A DNA stretch of 64,000 nucleotides from Sipunculus nudus (GCA_026874595.1 CM049320.1:40730714-40794713), one strand, 5' to 3'. Positions 20,691-32,721 are shown, numbered from the stretch's first letter. Made by a program: numbers and translations. Notes: a model not told the origin generated them from the sequence alone.

Positions 20691-20993
20691 AATAGATCAT
20701 ACGATACTTTGTTATAAATATGTCCACTGTTATTTTTATAGTCCAAGCGCCGCCTACCGGTATGCGACTAGTACCAAGCATATCCACGTCCCCAACACTC
20801 TGCAGATGCTTATAGGCATATATAAAGTTTTCCTAGGCTCTTTCGCCTGTTGTCGTGGCATTTTGGGGACATGGAGTAGTTCCCCAGAGTGCGGCTGCTC
20901 TCAAACAACCAAAGTATGCTAATGTCATTGCTGCCCACAACATATTATGATTATACGTTTGGTCTACAACTTGTGACACGAGCAAAAGAACTA
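20691..20993. other. Spacer between 63 bp repeats
   Basis: No coding signal recognised. A short TATATAAAG motif is present near 20817-20826. Confidence 0.3.
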
Positions 20994-21056
20994 TGCATCG
21001 TGCGAATGGCGCTGGCGAAAGGTCCCCGTGTGCGATATTTAGTTCGCCTTACGTAA
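20994..21056 (+). repeat. Exact 63 bp direct repeat, copy 2
   Basis: Starts TGCATCGTGCGAATGGCGC and ends CCTTACGTAA, with no mismatch to copy 1, 583 bases after its end. Confidence 0.95.
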
Positions 21057-22365
21057 TCGATGTCACGGTCAGTGGCTCGAGAGGGCTGGTTTCACGTGTA
21101 CATTATGAGTGCGCCGTTTTTTTTACCGCTATTAACCTGCAGTTAATTGCTACATATACATATACATTCGTGACTCTCTGACTTGTAATCCGACTTTTTT
21201 TTTGTTAAAAAACGAACGGAATCAATACAATTTAGCCTTGGCAGACCGATAGCCTTGGATTCATGATATGCCACAAGGATATCGACGTATATTTTCTGAC
21301 TGACCGGTTATTCTTTCCTTTGATGTCCACCGTCTGGCCTGTACACATAACGCTCTGGTCAACTAGGCGTGAAATCCAGCAATGCCACTTGCTCTGACCA
21401 TTGACTGGAACCACTGATTGGTTTTGTTTGTCCAACGAATTAAGCCAGTTAGCTAGCAAACGCCTTCCCGCGTATGGACCGCAGTATCCTAATAGGTTTG
21501 GTTCTTTGAGGTACCAAACAATGTGATACGTTCAACAGTTGAAAGATTTCGACGAGACGTGCTATACCGAAGAAAAAGTGACCGACTGCGGAGGAAAGCC
21601 TCCTATGCGAAAACAGAGCCCACGGGAGCAATGCAATGCCTACTACCGCTGACATGTTGTCATTGGTCAGTAACACAGAAAGCGGAGGCGACAGTGACAG
21701 CTATATAGTCTGAAGGAGAAGATGATATTCGTATACTGGTGACTGTCCGGAAAGCCTTCGGGGGGTTGGAAACAAGACTACGGTGTATGGAAATAGAGGG
21801 GGTTTGCCGATGGGAATTATGTTTGTGCTTGAGTGCTGTAGGTTCTGTAGGTTGTCCAGTGTCCACTGAGGCAGGGCTGATGGCTTCGATTTTTTATCAT
21901 ATTACAGTTTATATGCTGATTTGTTTAGCGTAAATGTAGCATTACCTGGCGTTTTAAAGTGTGAACTACTATCGAACATGCTGAATTAAAAAATAAATAA
22001 ATTTATAAATTGCAGAACTATTACGTACTCTGTTACTTGTAAAATGATAATATATAAACATAGAAATTGAACTGTTAAATGCCACAAACTCGAATTATTA
22101 AAACACTACTTTTTAAATAATATGCTAAGTATCTAAAATATTACTAAGAATGAAAACTAATGACTTGTATTTGTCACTACCCTGTCCAATGGCTTTTCTA
22201 TAGACCAAATAAATGTAAGCATCATACAAGGTGTGGAAACAAAAACGAAGTAAGTCGTGACAAATAAAACAGCATGTATCCAAACTAAATTAGCTATATG
22301 AACAGTTATAAAGAATATATATGTTAATATAAATACATTCAGATTTGATCCATGTTGACAAACTC
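21057..22365. other. Unassigned sequence, no supported gene
   Basis: Several 60-75 codon frames on both strands between 21232 and 21933, none with a recognised motif. GC content is a little higher in 21230-21900 than in the surroundings, so a decayed exon or element is possible. Confidence 0.3.
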
Positions 22366-23060
22366 GCATATCTCGAGAGCACATTGTGAAAAGAGGAAAC
22401 ATAGATGATGAGGTCAACACCAGAGCAGCAAAAGCCAGAATTGCTTTTGGTAGACTCCGCTCCAGCGTCTGGGAGCGTAGAGGCATCCATCTTGAAAACA
22501 AGATGCAGATTACAAGGCAGTAGTCATCACTACCCTGCTGTATGGCTGCGAGACATGGACTGTCTATGCTAGACATGCCAAACAACTGAACCACTTTCAC
22601 CTGACCTGCCTCCATCGACTGATGAACATTAGATAGCAAGACAAAGTTCCAGACACTGAGGTCCTAACACGTACCAACCTCCAATCAATCTACACCATCT
22701 TGCATCGATCCCAGGTCCGATGGGCAGGTCACATTTGCCGCATGCCAGATGCAAGACTCCCAAAACTTCTTCTGTATGGAGAACTAATGTCTGGTAAAAG
22801 ATGACAGTCCCAAAACATCACTGAAAAACTACTAATATCCATCAACATAGATACGTGGGAAAGTCTAGCTCAAGATCGTACAGCGTGGCGTGCAGTTGCA
22901 CACAGAGATGCAGTAGACGCTGATATAGCACGACTAGCAGGGTCCAGGAGAAAACGTTAGGTCCGCAAGGCGAGGAGGGCAACTACCTCAACAGCAACCA
23001 CCGATTACACGTGTCCAACATGTAGGAGGTTCTTCCGTGCCCTCCGGACACAAACCTAGA
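22366..23060 (+). pseudogene. 5'-truncated LINE ORF2 C-terminal fragment
   Basis: Frameshifted segments give a typical LINE C terminus. IDDEVNTRAAKARIAFGRL (about 22407-22463) is followed by SSVWERRGI, then in another frame TLLYGCETWTVYARHAKQL (about 22528-22584), FHLTCLHRLMNI, QDKVPDTEVLTRTNL, and RSQVRWAGHICRMPDARLPKLLLYGEL (read in pieces, about 22705-22785). A final TCPTCRRFFRA (about 23010) is a zinc-finger-like Cys pair. Stops interrupt it at several points. This style ('LLYGCETW', 'RWAGH..RM') occurs in several metazoan LINE clades and I cannot name the clade. The 160-codon minus-strand frame here (22639-22157) is a shadow. Confidence 0.75.
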
Positions 23061-23944
23061 TCAACTACAAAACCTTGATCATCATGGTCATTTTTTGCAA
23101 AGTGATGGACAAACATCACTGCTTGTTTAAACAAAATGTTATTACCCTGGCTCCAGGGCGCTCCTAAAATAGTGTTAATGTCATATAACCCATTCACACC
23201 CAAATGCAAAACGGTTTGAAGTAGTTTTGAATGCGAAGTGAGCGTTCCACGGCAATCCGAAGTAGTGTTTTCAAACTGTTTTGGTCAAAACGTTTTGGAA
23301 CAAGCTCAGGAGGTTGTTTCAATCTGTTTTGAATGCGAATTGTTGTATCCGCTTTTCTAACTTGTCGTGTGAATGTTCTAGAACAGTTTGGACTTAGTTT
23401 TGAGTCTTTAGCTCTGACTGAATTCGTTGTTAACGGCGTTTCCCTCCAAGGAACATCCATCAGTGCACCCCCTTATTCGCTTTGGCCGTATGCCCGTGTG
23501 AACGCACAACCCGGAATCAAACCGATTTGGTCAAACCACATAGTCCACCTGTAAAGAGAAGAATTGTGCAGAAATTGAAAGAAGCATGAAACTTGTCAAA
23601 CTAGTTGGCCAGCCTATACTCAACATTTACAGATAAAGGCCAAACGAAATTCATCCCATCTTGGTCAAAATCCAAGATGGCGGCCAAAATGGCCGCCGGA
23701 TTATAAAATATCTATACATTCGGTTATAATTGACCTAGAATGCTTTCTTAGTGCACTATTTCTATGTTCTTGGGTCGATAAATTCATTTATAAGTTTTAA
23801 AAATCCGTAAAATGACTCGGTAAATGAATCCTGGTTTTGTTTACATTGAATTTGCCCTAAATTTGCCTACGTTTACTATAGCACAATGGACAGTAAACAT
23901 TTTTTGTTGAGTTTTGCACAGTAGTCGCATACATTGAGATCGCA
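23061..23944. other. Unassigned sequence with a short palindromic GGCGGCC motif
   Basis: An inverted repeat GGCGGCC/GGCCGCC lies near 23679-23698 within 'CCAAGATGGCGGCC', a string often found in LINE 5' ends and other repeats. Nothing else recognised. Confidence 0.3.
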
Positions 23945-25110
23945 GTCAAATGAAAGTGTCATTTGCCGGCTTGGGTTTGTCTGCTTTGTCATGTATTTGT
24001 AGAACAGTTTTTATTGCAATGTTTCTTCCTTTCTTACTTTAATTTCCCTTTGTTTTCATGCTCACAAATGTAATTGCTTTAAAGTGGTGACGAGTTAAAA
24101 AAACATATCTGTCGAGATCTGGAATAAAATAAGGTTTGAACTTGATATGTCCGTTACACTTATCATTAGAATATTTGAAACCTACATGCTTGAAATTAGA
24201 TTTTATGGTCAGCTCTATTAGTGCAATTGGGAAATATCAAATGCATAAATCCAACTGTGCTGACATTTATCATATTTATATTATTTTTGAGTAGTTGTGC
24301 CCTAAATCTGGTTCAATATAATGAAATGGTCAGTCGAGTGGTAAAACGCTTGGCTATCTCCACTGCGCCCCCTGTTGAATCAAATCGTAGCTATTAGAGT
24401 CGGCCGAAATGGCCTGTCCAATGTGAGTGAACTCCTCCTTGTCCTTTGCTTTCCTCCACCCCTGATTAAATACAACCGAACGCCACCATCCGGAGGCTTG
24501 TAATAGTAATTATAAATAATTATACAATCCATATTAACTATATATTATAATAAAATAAATTAGTCAATCCATATAATATAAAGTTTATCATGCTTATAAC
24601 TTTTATATCAGACTGAATGCGTGCGTGGCAGGATACAGACATTGTAAGAAGCTCACACCTGTCCTGTTAGTTGTATAGATTATGCCTTGTGTGTATATAC
24701 CTACTGAAATTGTACTAAAAGTCCTTTTTCCATCAGCACACCCAACGGTAGAACTTAATAACATTTGTTGGATACTGCACTTTTAAATGAAAGTGTCATG
24801 CCGGGGTAGGTTTTATTATGTTAATATTTCATATCTGAATTCCTCTATTTTATATCCCATTATTTGCATGCTGACAAATGTATTAACTGCTCTGCAGAGG
24901 TGTGGGATGAAAGAAACTTAGGTATCTTGTCTGGTATCAAAGTGGGAGCTTAATATATCCGTTAGGAATAGTTCGGATTTTTAAAAATCTACAAACATGA
25001 TCTTAAATTTTGCCATTTCAAGGGAAAGACTTTAATTTATAATTTATTTAGACTACATGTGTGCATAACAAGATATGTAGAGGCTCACACCTGTTTGCTG
25101 TACAGATTCT
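23945..25110 (+). repeat. Diverged direct duplication
   Basis: Several blocks recur in order with many substitutions: 'aaatgaaagtgtcat' (about 23949 and 24786), 'catgct(c/g)acaaatgta' (about 24057 and 24868), 'tatgtccgtta/tatatccgtta' (about 24146 and 24955). The later block 'agctcacacctgt' occurs at about 24650 and in similar form at about 25081. The spacing differs between blocks, which suggests an old duplication with a later insertion in one copy. Confidence 0.5.
24330..24500 (+). mobile_element. Possible tRNA-derived SINE
   Basis: 'GGTCAGTCGAGTGGTAAAACGC' style sequence (kept short here: AGTCGAGTGGTAAAACGC at about 24333) resembles a Leu-type tRNA A box. 'CTGTTGAATCAAATC' about 40 bases later could be a diverged B box. 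No flanking duplication or tail was confirmed. It lies inside the region where the duplicated blocks lose register. Confidence 0.3.
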
Positions 25111-25966
25111 AAGCTTTAGAAGTTCTTTTCCCATGAAGCGATGGCTTTCAGACTGTATGTTGGAATGAAAACAGAATCAACACACAATAAAGGTGCGTAG
25201 CATATTGCTGTATGCTGCCTCTGTACTATCGTGATGAATGCATGAAATAATCAACATTCATGTAGTACCTTTTGCAGATTACTAACATTGTGATATGATG
25301 ATGCAGACTTTAGACTGTTTGCTCATATGAAAAAACTAACACGTGTCAGTAAAGTATCACTGCCCTTTGCTGTGATGCTATTTTTGTGATATAACACTTG
25401 TTCCTTCCCAAACTGTTGCCATTAAAATTGACTTTGCATAATGGGTTGGTGTCAACAAAATGCTTTCATTTGCTAACATTATTTGTAGATTCATGTAGTA
25501 CATGCATATATTGTTAGAAATATTCACCATACGTATGATTTGGTGCTGCCAAGTTTAAGCTAGTTGATCTTTCATGGATGGATGCTAAGAAAATGGTATA
25601 GCAAGGCAGAAGGTAGAAAGTCGAATTCACAAAATAAGCTTAAGGTTGATAAATATAATGTACCCTCAAGAGCCAGACGTGCAATTTATCTTCACCAACG
25701 TGATTACCTCAAAATTCAGTACAAAGTTTGGTTGGAGTTATTATCGATTTGATTGGTGATTGTAACTTTTCTGTGCTTTCAGCTTTTGAGCTCTGGCTAC
25801 TTTGTACAGTTACACTTTCCATTTATGTCAGTTTTATAACCAAATGCAGAATGCTTGAGAAACTTGTATTTCATACCACTCACTTCATCAAGTGAACATA
25901 CATTAATGAGAATAGACTACTTCTGAATTTTATTACTGAACAGATCAGTTTGTTACATCATTTTTT
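25111..25966. other. Unassigned sequence, no supported gene
   Basis: A 62-codon frame at 25564-25752 (+) has no recognised motif. Otherwise featureless up to the second HINE-like element. Confidence 0.3.
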
Positions 25967-28900
25967 AGCTCAGCTGACTGAAAGTCATCTGAGCTATAGC
26001 GATCACTCTTTGTCCGTCGTCCGTCTGTCCGTCTGTCCGTCTGTCCGTCCGTTAACCAGGCACAAATCGTAACCGCTGAACCTAGAACCTTGGGATTCTG
26101 AGAGGTCCATGAAAAATCTCCTTGGAAACCAGCAATTAGGTCTCTGTTACCCATATCCTTCGAGCTATGGGTCCCCAAAGTACCCCCCAGAAAAGTCAAA
26201 AATTTCATACAAAAACTTCAATATCTCATTAACTACAACACTGATGGTCATGATTTTTGGCATACATATTGATCATGAGATGTTCCATCACTTCCTGCAG
26301 ACTGGTGGCGCCACCTGTATTTTTCGATTTTTTACAAATTTTTTTCTCAATTTTTGAGACCTTTAAAAATGTGAACATCTGTTAACAAGGCACAAATCGT
26401 AAAGCCTAGACCTAGAATCTTAATTCTTGATACACTGAGAGGTCCATGAAAAATCTCCTTGGAAACCAGAAATTAGGTCTCTGTTACCCATATCCTTCGA
26501 GCTATGGGGCCCCAAAGTACCCCCCCCCCAGAATAGTAAAAAATTTCATACAAAAACTTCAATATCTCAATAACTACAACACTGATGGTCATGATTTTTG
26601 GCATACATATTGATCATGAGATATTCCATAAGTTCCTGCAGACTGGTGGCGCCACCTGTATTTTTCGATTTTTTTACAATTTTTTCCTCTATTTTTGAGA
26701 CGTTTAAAGATGCTGTCATCTGTTAACGTGGCACAAATCGTAACCGCTGGACCTAGAATCTTCATTCTCGAGACACTGAGAAACCTATTAAAAGTCTCCA
26801 TGGAAACCATAAATTAGATCTCTGTTACCAATATCCTTCGAGCTAAGGGGCCCCAAAGTACCCCCCAGAAAAGTCAAAAATTTCATACAAAAACTTCAAT
26901 ATCTCATTAACTACTTGACTGATGGTCATGATTTTTGGCATACGTATTGATCATGAGATGTTCCATCACTTCCTGCAGACAGGTGGCGCCACCTGAATTT
27001 TTCGATATTTTACGAATTTAAAAATGTGAACAGCTGTTAACAGGGCACAAATCATAAAGACTGGACCTAGAATCTTCATTCTTGACACACTGAGAGGTCC
27101 ATAAAAAGTCTGAATGGAAACCTGAAATAAGGTCTCTGTTACCCATATCCTTTGAGCTATGGGGGGCTCCCAATAACCCCCCAGAATAATGGAAAATTTG
27201 ATAAAAACAAACTGCAACATCTCAATAACTAAAACACTGATGGTCATAATTTTTGGCATACATATTGATCAAGAGGTGTTTCATCAGTACCTGCAGACTG
27301 GTGGTGCCACCTGTATTTTTTCAAATTTTCACAATTTTTTTTTCTCTATTTTCGAGACCTTTTAGGATGTAGTTATCTGTCAACAGGGTACAAATCGTAA
27401 GGACTGGACCTAGAATCTTCATTGTTGACACACAGGGAGACCCATGATAAGTTTCCATGGACACCTGAAACTAGGTCTCTGTTACCCATATCCTTTGAGC
27501 TATGGCACTCCAAAGTACAGCTCAGAATAATGGATAAAATTTGATACAAAAGCTGTAGTATCTGAACAACTAATGCAGAGATCACCATAATTGTTTTCAT
27601 GGATATTGATCATGGAGTGTTTCATCAGTTTCTGCAGACTGGTGGCACCACCTGTATTTGTTCGGGTTTTTTTACGAATTTTTTCTCTATTTTTGAGACC
27701 TTTAAAGTTATGAATATCTGTTAACAGGGCACAAATCATTAAAACTGGACCTAGAATCTTCATTCTTGACACACAGGGAGACCCATGAAAAGTCTCCATG
27801 GAAACCTGAAATAAGGTCTCTGTTACCCATATTCTTTAAGCTGTATGGCTCCAAATTCCCACCCAGAATAATGGAAAATTTGATACAAAAACTGCAGTAT
27901 CTCAATAACTACAACACTGATGGTCATGATTTTCGGCATACATATTGATCATGACCTGTTCCATCAGTTTCTGCAGACTGGGTGCGCCACCTCTATTTTT
28001 TAAAATTTTTACGATTTTTTTCTCTTTTGTTGATACCTTTAAAGATGTGGTTATCTGCAACAGGGTACAAATCGCAACAACTGGACCTAGAATCTTCATT
28101 CTTGTCATGCAAGAAGGCCCATGAAAAGTGCCTGTGGAAACTTAAAATTAGGTCTATGTTACCCATATCCTTCAAGCTATAGGACTCCGAAGTATCCCTC
28201 AGAATAATGGACAATTTGATACAAAAGCTGAAGTATCTGAACAACTAATGGGGAGATCACCATGATTCTTTGCATGGATATTGATGTTTGTAAGTGTTTT
28301 TATTAGTTTCTGCAGACTGGTGGAGCCACCTGTATTTTTGTACCCGCCAAAACGAAGTTTTGTGGATACTATGTTTTTGACCGGGTTCCTCCGCCGTTGC
28401 CACGTTCGTTTCCAGAGAGCTCCTCTGGGACTTGATTTTATCAGCTTTCCAAGCTCATATCTCGGGAACCGTTTGACTGATCAGGAAATAAAATTTATAC
28501 TAATGTAGCCTTTGGATAGCTCTATAACATACACAAAAAAAGGTGGCGCCACCTGTAACCATGTTTGCACAGTGTCCATCTGTTCATCTGCCTTTGGTTA
28601 AAATCACTCATATCTCTGCAGTGAATTGACTAATTCACCTGAAATTCGGCATGCGTATACATCCTGGATAGCTCTCTTAATTTTATGTCAGGTGGCGCCA
28701 CCTACATTCTCATTCACGCTGATGACATCCAAGCTCATATGTCGGGAACCGTTTGACCGATCGTGCCAAAATTTTGCATGTGTATAGATCTAACATAGCT
28801 CTTTATCATACGCTAAACTGGTGGCGCCACCTGCAACCATTTTTGCACAGCGTCTGTCTGTTTGTCTGCCGTGCAATTATGTCACTCATATCTCGGCAGT

Positions 28901-29565
28901 GGTTTGACATATCTGCCTAAAATTTTGCAGTTTTATACATCCTGGATAGCTTTCTTGATTTTATGACAGGTGGCGCCACCTACATTCTAGTTAACGCTGC
29001 ACACATCCAAGCTAATATCTCAGGAACCATTTGACCGATTGGGCCAAAATTGTGCTTGTGTTTAGATCTCACATAGGTCTTTATCATGCACAAAACTGCA
29101 ACCATTTTTGCACAGCGTCTGTCTGTTTGTCTGCCGTGGGCTAAAATCACTCATATCCATGTAGTGGTTTGACTTTTCTGCCTAAAATTTTGCATATGTA
29201 TACAACTTGGACAGCTTTCTGGATTTGTGGTAGGTTGCACAACCTACATACACATTTAGGCTGCAGACATCCATGCTAATATGCAACATACCTCACTCTG
29301 TTTCCCCTTGCCACTCAATCCATGCCTAACTTCACTCTGATTTTGGCAGATACACGTAGTCACTTGTCGGCTACCCGTATTCTAGTTTTTAAAGTTTACA
29401 CATTTTTTCTCTATTTTTCAGATATATAAATACAGACTAAATCTTGGCCTGTTGGTTAATCTGTTTGATGCTTCAGTTGAATGGGTATCTACCATTCTGA
29501 TGATAAAATTTCCTTTTGTGAATCTCTTCCCAGTCAGCTGAGCGTCATGACCCATGGGTCACTTG
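25967..29565 (+). mobile_element. Helentron/HINE-like element, family A, second large copy
   Basis: Starts with AGCTCAGCTGACTGAAAGTC, the same 5' hairpin as at 9341 but with an outer-stem mismatch, then TTTGTCCGTCGTCCGTCTGTCC. Seven ~338 bp monomers follow (landmark near 26299, 26636, 26977, 27292, 27637, 27971 and 28312). A second repeat type occupies about 28350-29380, and a 3' block (about 29390-29530) is highly similar to 13765-13925. It ends with CAGTCAGCTGAGC (29531-29543), the palindrome TGACCCATGGGTCA (29548-29561) and CTTG|TT. The left flank is a T-run, as at the first copy. No transposition protein is encoded. Confidence 0.75.
28350..29380 (+). repeat. Second monomer type (~278 bp dyad) inside the HINE-like element
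   Basis: GGTGGCGCCACC recurs at 28542, 28691, 28820 and 28969, with alternating spacings of 149 and 129 bases. Around it 'ttttgcacagcgtctgtctg', 'actcatatct' and 'gctcatatctcgggaacc' recur. These monomers are absent from the copy at 9341. They share only the palindrome with the ~338 bp monomers. Confidence 0.75.
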
Positions 29566-29567
29566 TT

Positions 29568-30004
29568 GTAATATTGCCGGCCATTTTATATAACCTGTGA
29601 CTTAATATTTTCTTTTAGATTTGGCAGAACAAGAGCATTTTTCTTCTGTTAAAACACCTACAATTCCAACTTACTAACTATCGGCTTTTTTTATCTTACG
29701 TGCAAGGTTCAGTGCGATCTACAATTTTGCATCCTATGCACATGCAGATAAATTATCTCAATAAATGAAGTAACAATTTCTCATTTCTAATATTTATTAC
29801 ATTTATTAAAGTGTGCATTATGTAAGCAAACGCAGTATTCTAAGACAACACCTGGAAATGCAAAGCCAATGTTTGCTTATTGGTAAGGATCCACACACAT
29901 ATAACCAATGTAGCAGTTAAACGGCAAACTGCACAAGTGTCTAGAAGTGTCCAGATTCTGTCATGCACCATCACCACGGTACAAAGATAGCAAATACGGG
30001 GTTA
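29568..30004. other. Unassigned sequence
   Basis: AT-rich, no coding signal or repeat seen. Confidence 0.3.
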
Positions 30005-30075
30005 GAACGTCGCCTCGTGCATGGTTAAGGACGTGGTTGTAGGTCCCCGTTTCGAACCCTGTCGTTGTTTCAATG
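30005..30075 (+). mobile_element. Possible tRNA-derived SINE head
   Basis: 'TGGTTAAGGACGTGGTTGTAG' type text (about 30020) followed by CCGTTTCGAACCCTG (about 30047) resembles a tRNA D-arm region and B box. The anticodon region is too short for a tRNA gene. The following ~101 bp duplicate could be part of the same element. Confidence 0.3.
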
Positions 30076-30078
30076 GCA

Positions 30079-30285
30079 TAATGGAGAAATCTCGCCACAA
30101 ACCATGATATTTTCTCTGTCTTAACGATAAGTTATGCATTCTTTCTAACCACATACCATCGGTATCATATGAATAACCCCATAATGGGAAATCTCGCAAT
30201 GTACCAAGAGATTTTCTCTGTCCTTTAGATAGGTTATGACTTATTTCTAACCACATATACCATCTTTACCATATGGATTACCTCA
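30079..30285. repeat. Two tandem copies of a ~102 bp unit
   Basis: Units start at 30079 and 30181, both with 'ATAATGG(A/G)', then 'gaaatctcgc', 'attttctctgtc', 'tttctaaccacat'. They differ at many positions. The 84-codon minus-strand frame is a repeat product (MWLE..HNLS..QRK) with no other coding evidence. Confidence 0.7.
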
Positions 30286-30960
30286 CTCGCATTCAATAGA
30301 ACGTGCTAACAACAGGCCTAAATCTATCATTTTAAAAGAAAGCGTAGCATACAGCATATTTTTGTGATCCTCTAAATATGTACTGATCCTGTCTTCATGC
30401 AAGCAAAGAGTATGCTTGGAAGCTGCACCATCACATCAAGACAAAAGAGCCATTAAGTTATAAACAAATATATTCTTTTACATGGATTTTACAGCTGGTT
30501 ATAATAACTACTACAAGGCACTTTCCATGGCTCGGACGGCGATGTGGTGGATGGAATCAGAGGACACGAAGAAAACAACCGACTCTGTACGGACCACTCT
30601 CATAGCAACACCGGGGACAGAAACTTGGTCGCCAGTGAAGAGAGCCGAGCGTTTTACCAATCGACTGTCCCTTTCATAACATTTTAAGATACACAGTGTT
30701 CAAATACTTAAAATTGACAAATATATTTAATTTCAGCAGGGTAATCAACAAATACATTTTACCGTTAGATGTGCTGGTAAAAATAGCAATTTAAGCACAG
30801 TTTCAATACCAGCAAAACCAGACTTCATTCACACATTCATGACACAGACCTGAAACCCATTTAAATGAATTTCTCGACCCCAATTACATAGAAACAGTGA
30901 ACTTGCAATGCATTCTGGAACAAATATAACCGGCTGTATTGGTATTTTATATTTCGGTGG
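30286..30960. other. Unassigned sequence
   Basis: A 65-codon frame at 30482-30679 (+) is open but has no recognised motif. Confidence 0.3.
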
Positions 30961-30974
30961 CCATCTTATAGATA

Positions 30975-31440
30975 TGTTGAATTACGCTCGACCCCATATC
31001 TGAACATTTAGAGTATGGTCTGGAAAATTAGTATGCCCAGTTTCATTCTCCTTTCGTCTTTTGCACAATTCTTCTTAACATGCAGATTAACCACTGGGCT
31101 AATGGGAATATTACCAAATTCATGATAAAGACCAGCTAATGAATACCTGGAGAGTTTTAGAGAACCTCAAAATTGACTTTCTCAGCCCAGAAAACATATA
31201 TAATATTAGAGTACTTGCAATCCTTTCTAGGAACATTATAACCAAGTTATTGACATTTTCTAATATGGCGGCCATCTTGTTGTCCATCTTGGATTTTGGC
31301 AATGACAAATTATCTCTATAGCTTGGCCCTATATCTGAAACTTATCAACAAGCTCCAAAAAATACTTTTACCAATTTTCATGCTTCATTCAGTTTTTGCA
31401 CAATTCCTCCCAATATGGCAGCTAAACCGCTGGACTAGCA
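30975..31440 (+). repeat. Diverged direct repeat, ~340 bp apart
   Basis: About 30990-31092 and 31330-31437 share 'ccatatctgaa', 'tcattc..tt', 'ttttgcacaattc' and a matching end ('taaccactgggcta' / 'taaaccgctggacta'). The interval holds 'aatatggcggccatctt'. This is probably two monomers of a tandem-repeat element, but the ends were not found. Confidence 0.55.
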
Positions 31441-32140
31441 TTACTCGAATCGTTTTGAAAATGTTTTGTGTGTGATAAGGTTAATAATAGGTCAACGAGG
31501 CGGGAACAAAGTAAAAGAGTAATACGACATATTATTCAATAAAAGTGATTGATGAAAAGTTTTGCAATAAGTAGACATGAGGTTGTAGACATGACAAACC
31601 AAAGAAAACGGAAATTAAGTTGCATTCAAGATGTTAATGAAAAGGATTTGTTTACATATGAGAAATTTAAATGAAAAATAACATCAACTGTTGCATGTTA
31701 CACATGAGATGTCAAGACATCTGAGGATAAATTTACTTTAAATTTCATACCAACATTATCAGTACCAAATGCCGTATTCAGAATAATATTCCATAAAACG
31801 CGGTCTATATTTTAACATTTTACAGATGTTACATCTGATTGTCATATCCTTCATACAATATGGATTAAGCGGAAACATGCCTTTGATCATCTGATATTGA
31901 CTATTTATATTTTATGTCACGTATCAGACAAATAAGAAATGACCAGATGGCAGCACATAACAGACTTAGCCAATATCGATGGATAAGCGGTTCATTGGCA
32001 TGAACATCTGTACCCATTTGTTAAAATACACCATCAGTCCAGTTGTAAAGCTGCATAAATAATAGTAATCAATACACAAGCACTCATTAGTAGATACAAA
32101 TTCCCGCAATGTAAACAATCAGATTTCCTTCAAAAACAGA

Positions 32141-32142
<2 letters not shown>
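31441..32142. other. Unassigned AT-rich sequence
   Basis: No coding signal or repeat seen. Confidence 0.3.

Positions 32143-32213
<71 letters not shown>
32143..32213. repeat. (TA)n microsatellite
   Basis: TA array with one TATG interruption near 32195. Confidence 0.95.
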
Positions 32214-32700
32214 GCCATCTGTTGATACACAAAAAAAGTTGTTAATAATAGATTTCAATATTGACGCAAGTAACCAAACTATACGTGTATTCCTTGGGCT
32301 CTCGCGCCTTTTGAAGTGCCGGCAGCCTGTGACACACAATAAAAAAACCACAATTGACCATGAGAGTGTTACCGGTCTCGTTTTCGCAAACTTTCCTAAT
32401 GCTTTTTACTTCGGCATTAGAGTGCTCATGGTCTAATCACAAAATCCCATTTACCGTTGTTCCTAAAAATAATGTTGCTAGTGTTGTTTAGTCAACTAGA
32501 CTTTAATTCAAACTTAAAAGAAACAGCCCAATATATAAATTAATTTAGAAAGTTTGGCACCTGTATTTTATTGTAGCAGTATTTGTGTTTTTTATTCCCC
32601 TCTTTTTTCTCCTTTTGAACACCATTTGGCCAGTGGGTAATCATTATCATGTCAGCCTCAACACAAAAACCGCAACCACTGCAGTACCAAATTACCACTC
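32214..32700. other. Unassigned sequence
   Basis: The 80-codon frame here starts inside the TA array and has no recognised motif. Confidence 0.3.
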
Positions 32701-32721
32701 ATACCGAAAGCAAACATTATA

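Noticed and set aside
22157-22639. 160-codon minus-strand frame with several hydrophobic stretches
   Set aside because: It lies antisense to the plus-strand LINE fragment, whose motifs are clear. No family resemblance.
23679-23698. GGCGGCC/GGCCGCC palindrome as a regulatory site
   Set aside because: It lies in the common repeat-type string 'CCAAGATGGCGGCC' and has no other support.
24333-24390. Genuine tRNA gene
   Set aside because: The A-box-like and B-box-like parts do not fold into a cloverleaf with a proper acceptor stem; at most a SINE.
25945-28508. The same frames in the second HINE-like element
   Set aside because: Same reason; the sequence is tandem monomers of a non-coding element.
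30020-30062. Genuine tRNA gene
   Set aside because: Too short between the D-arm-like and T-arm-like parts.
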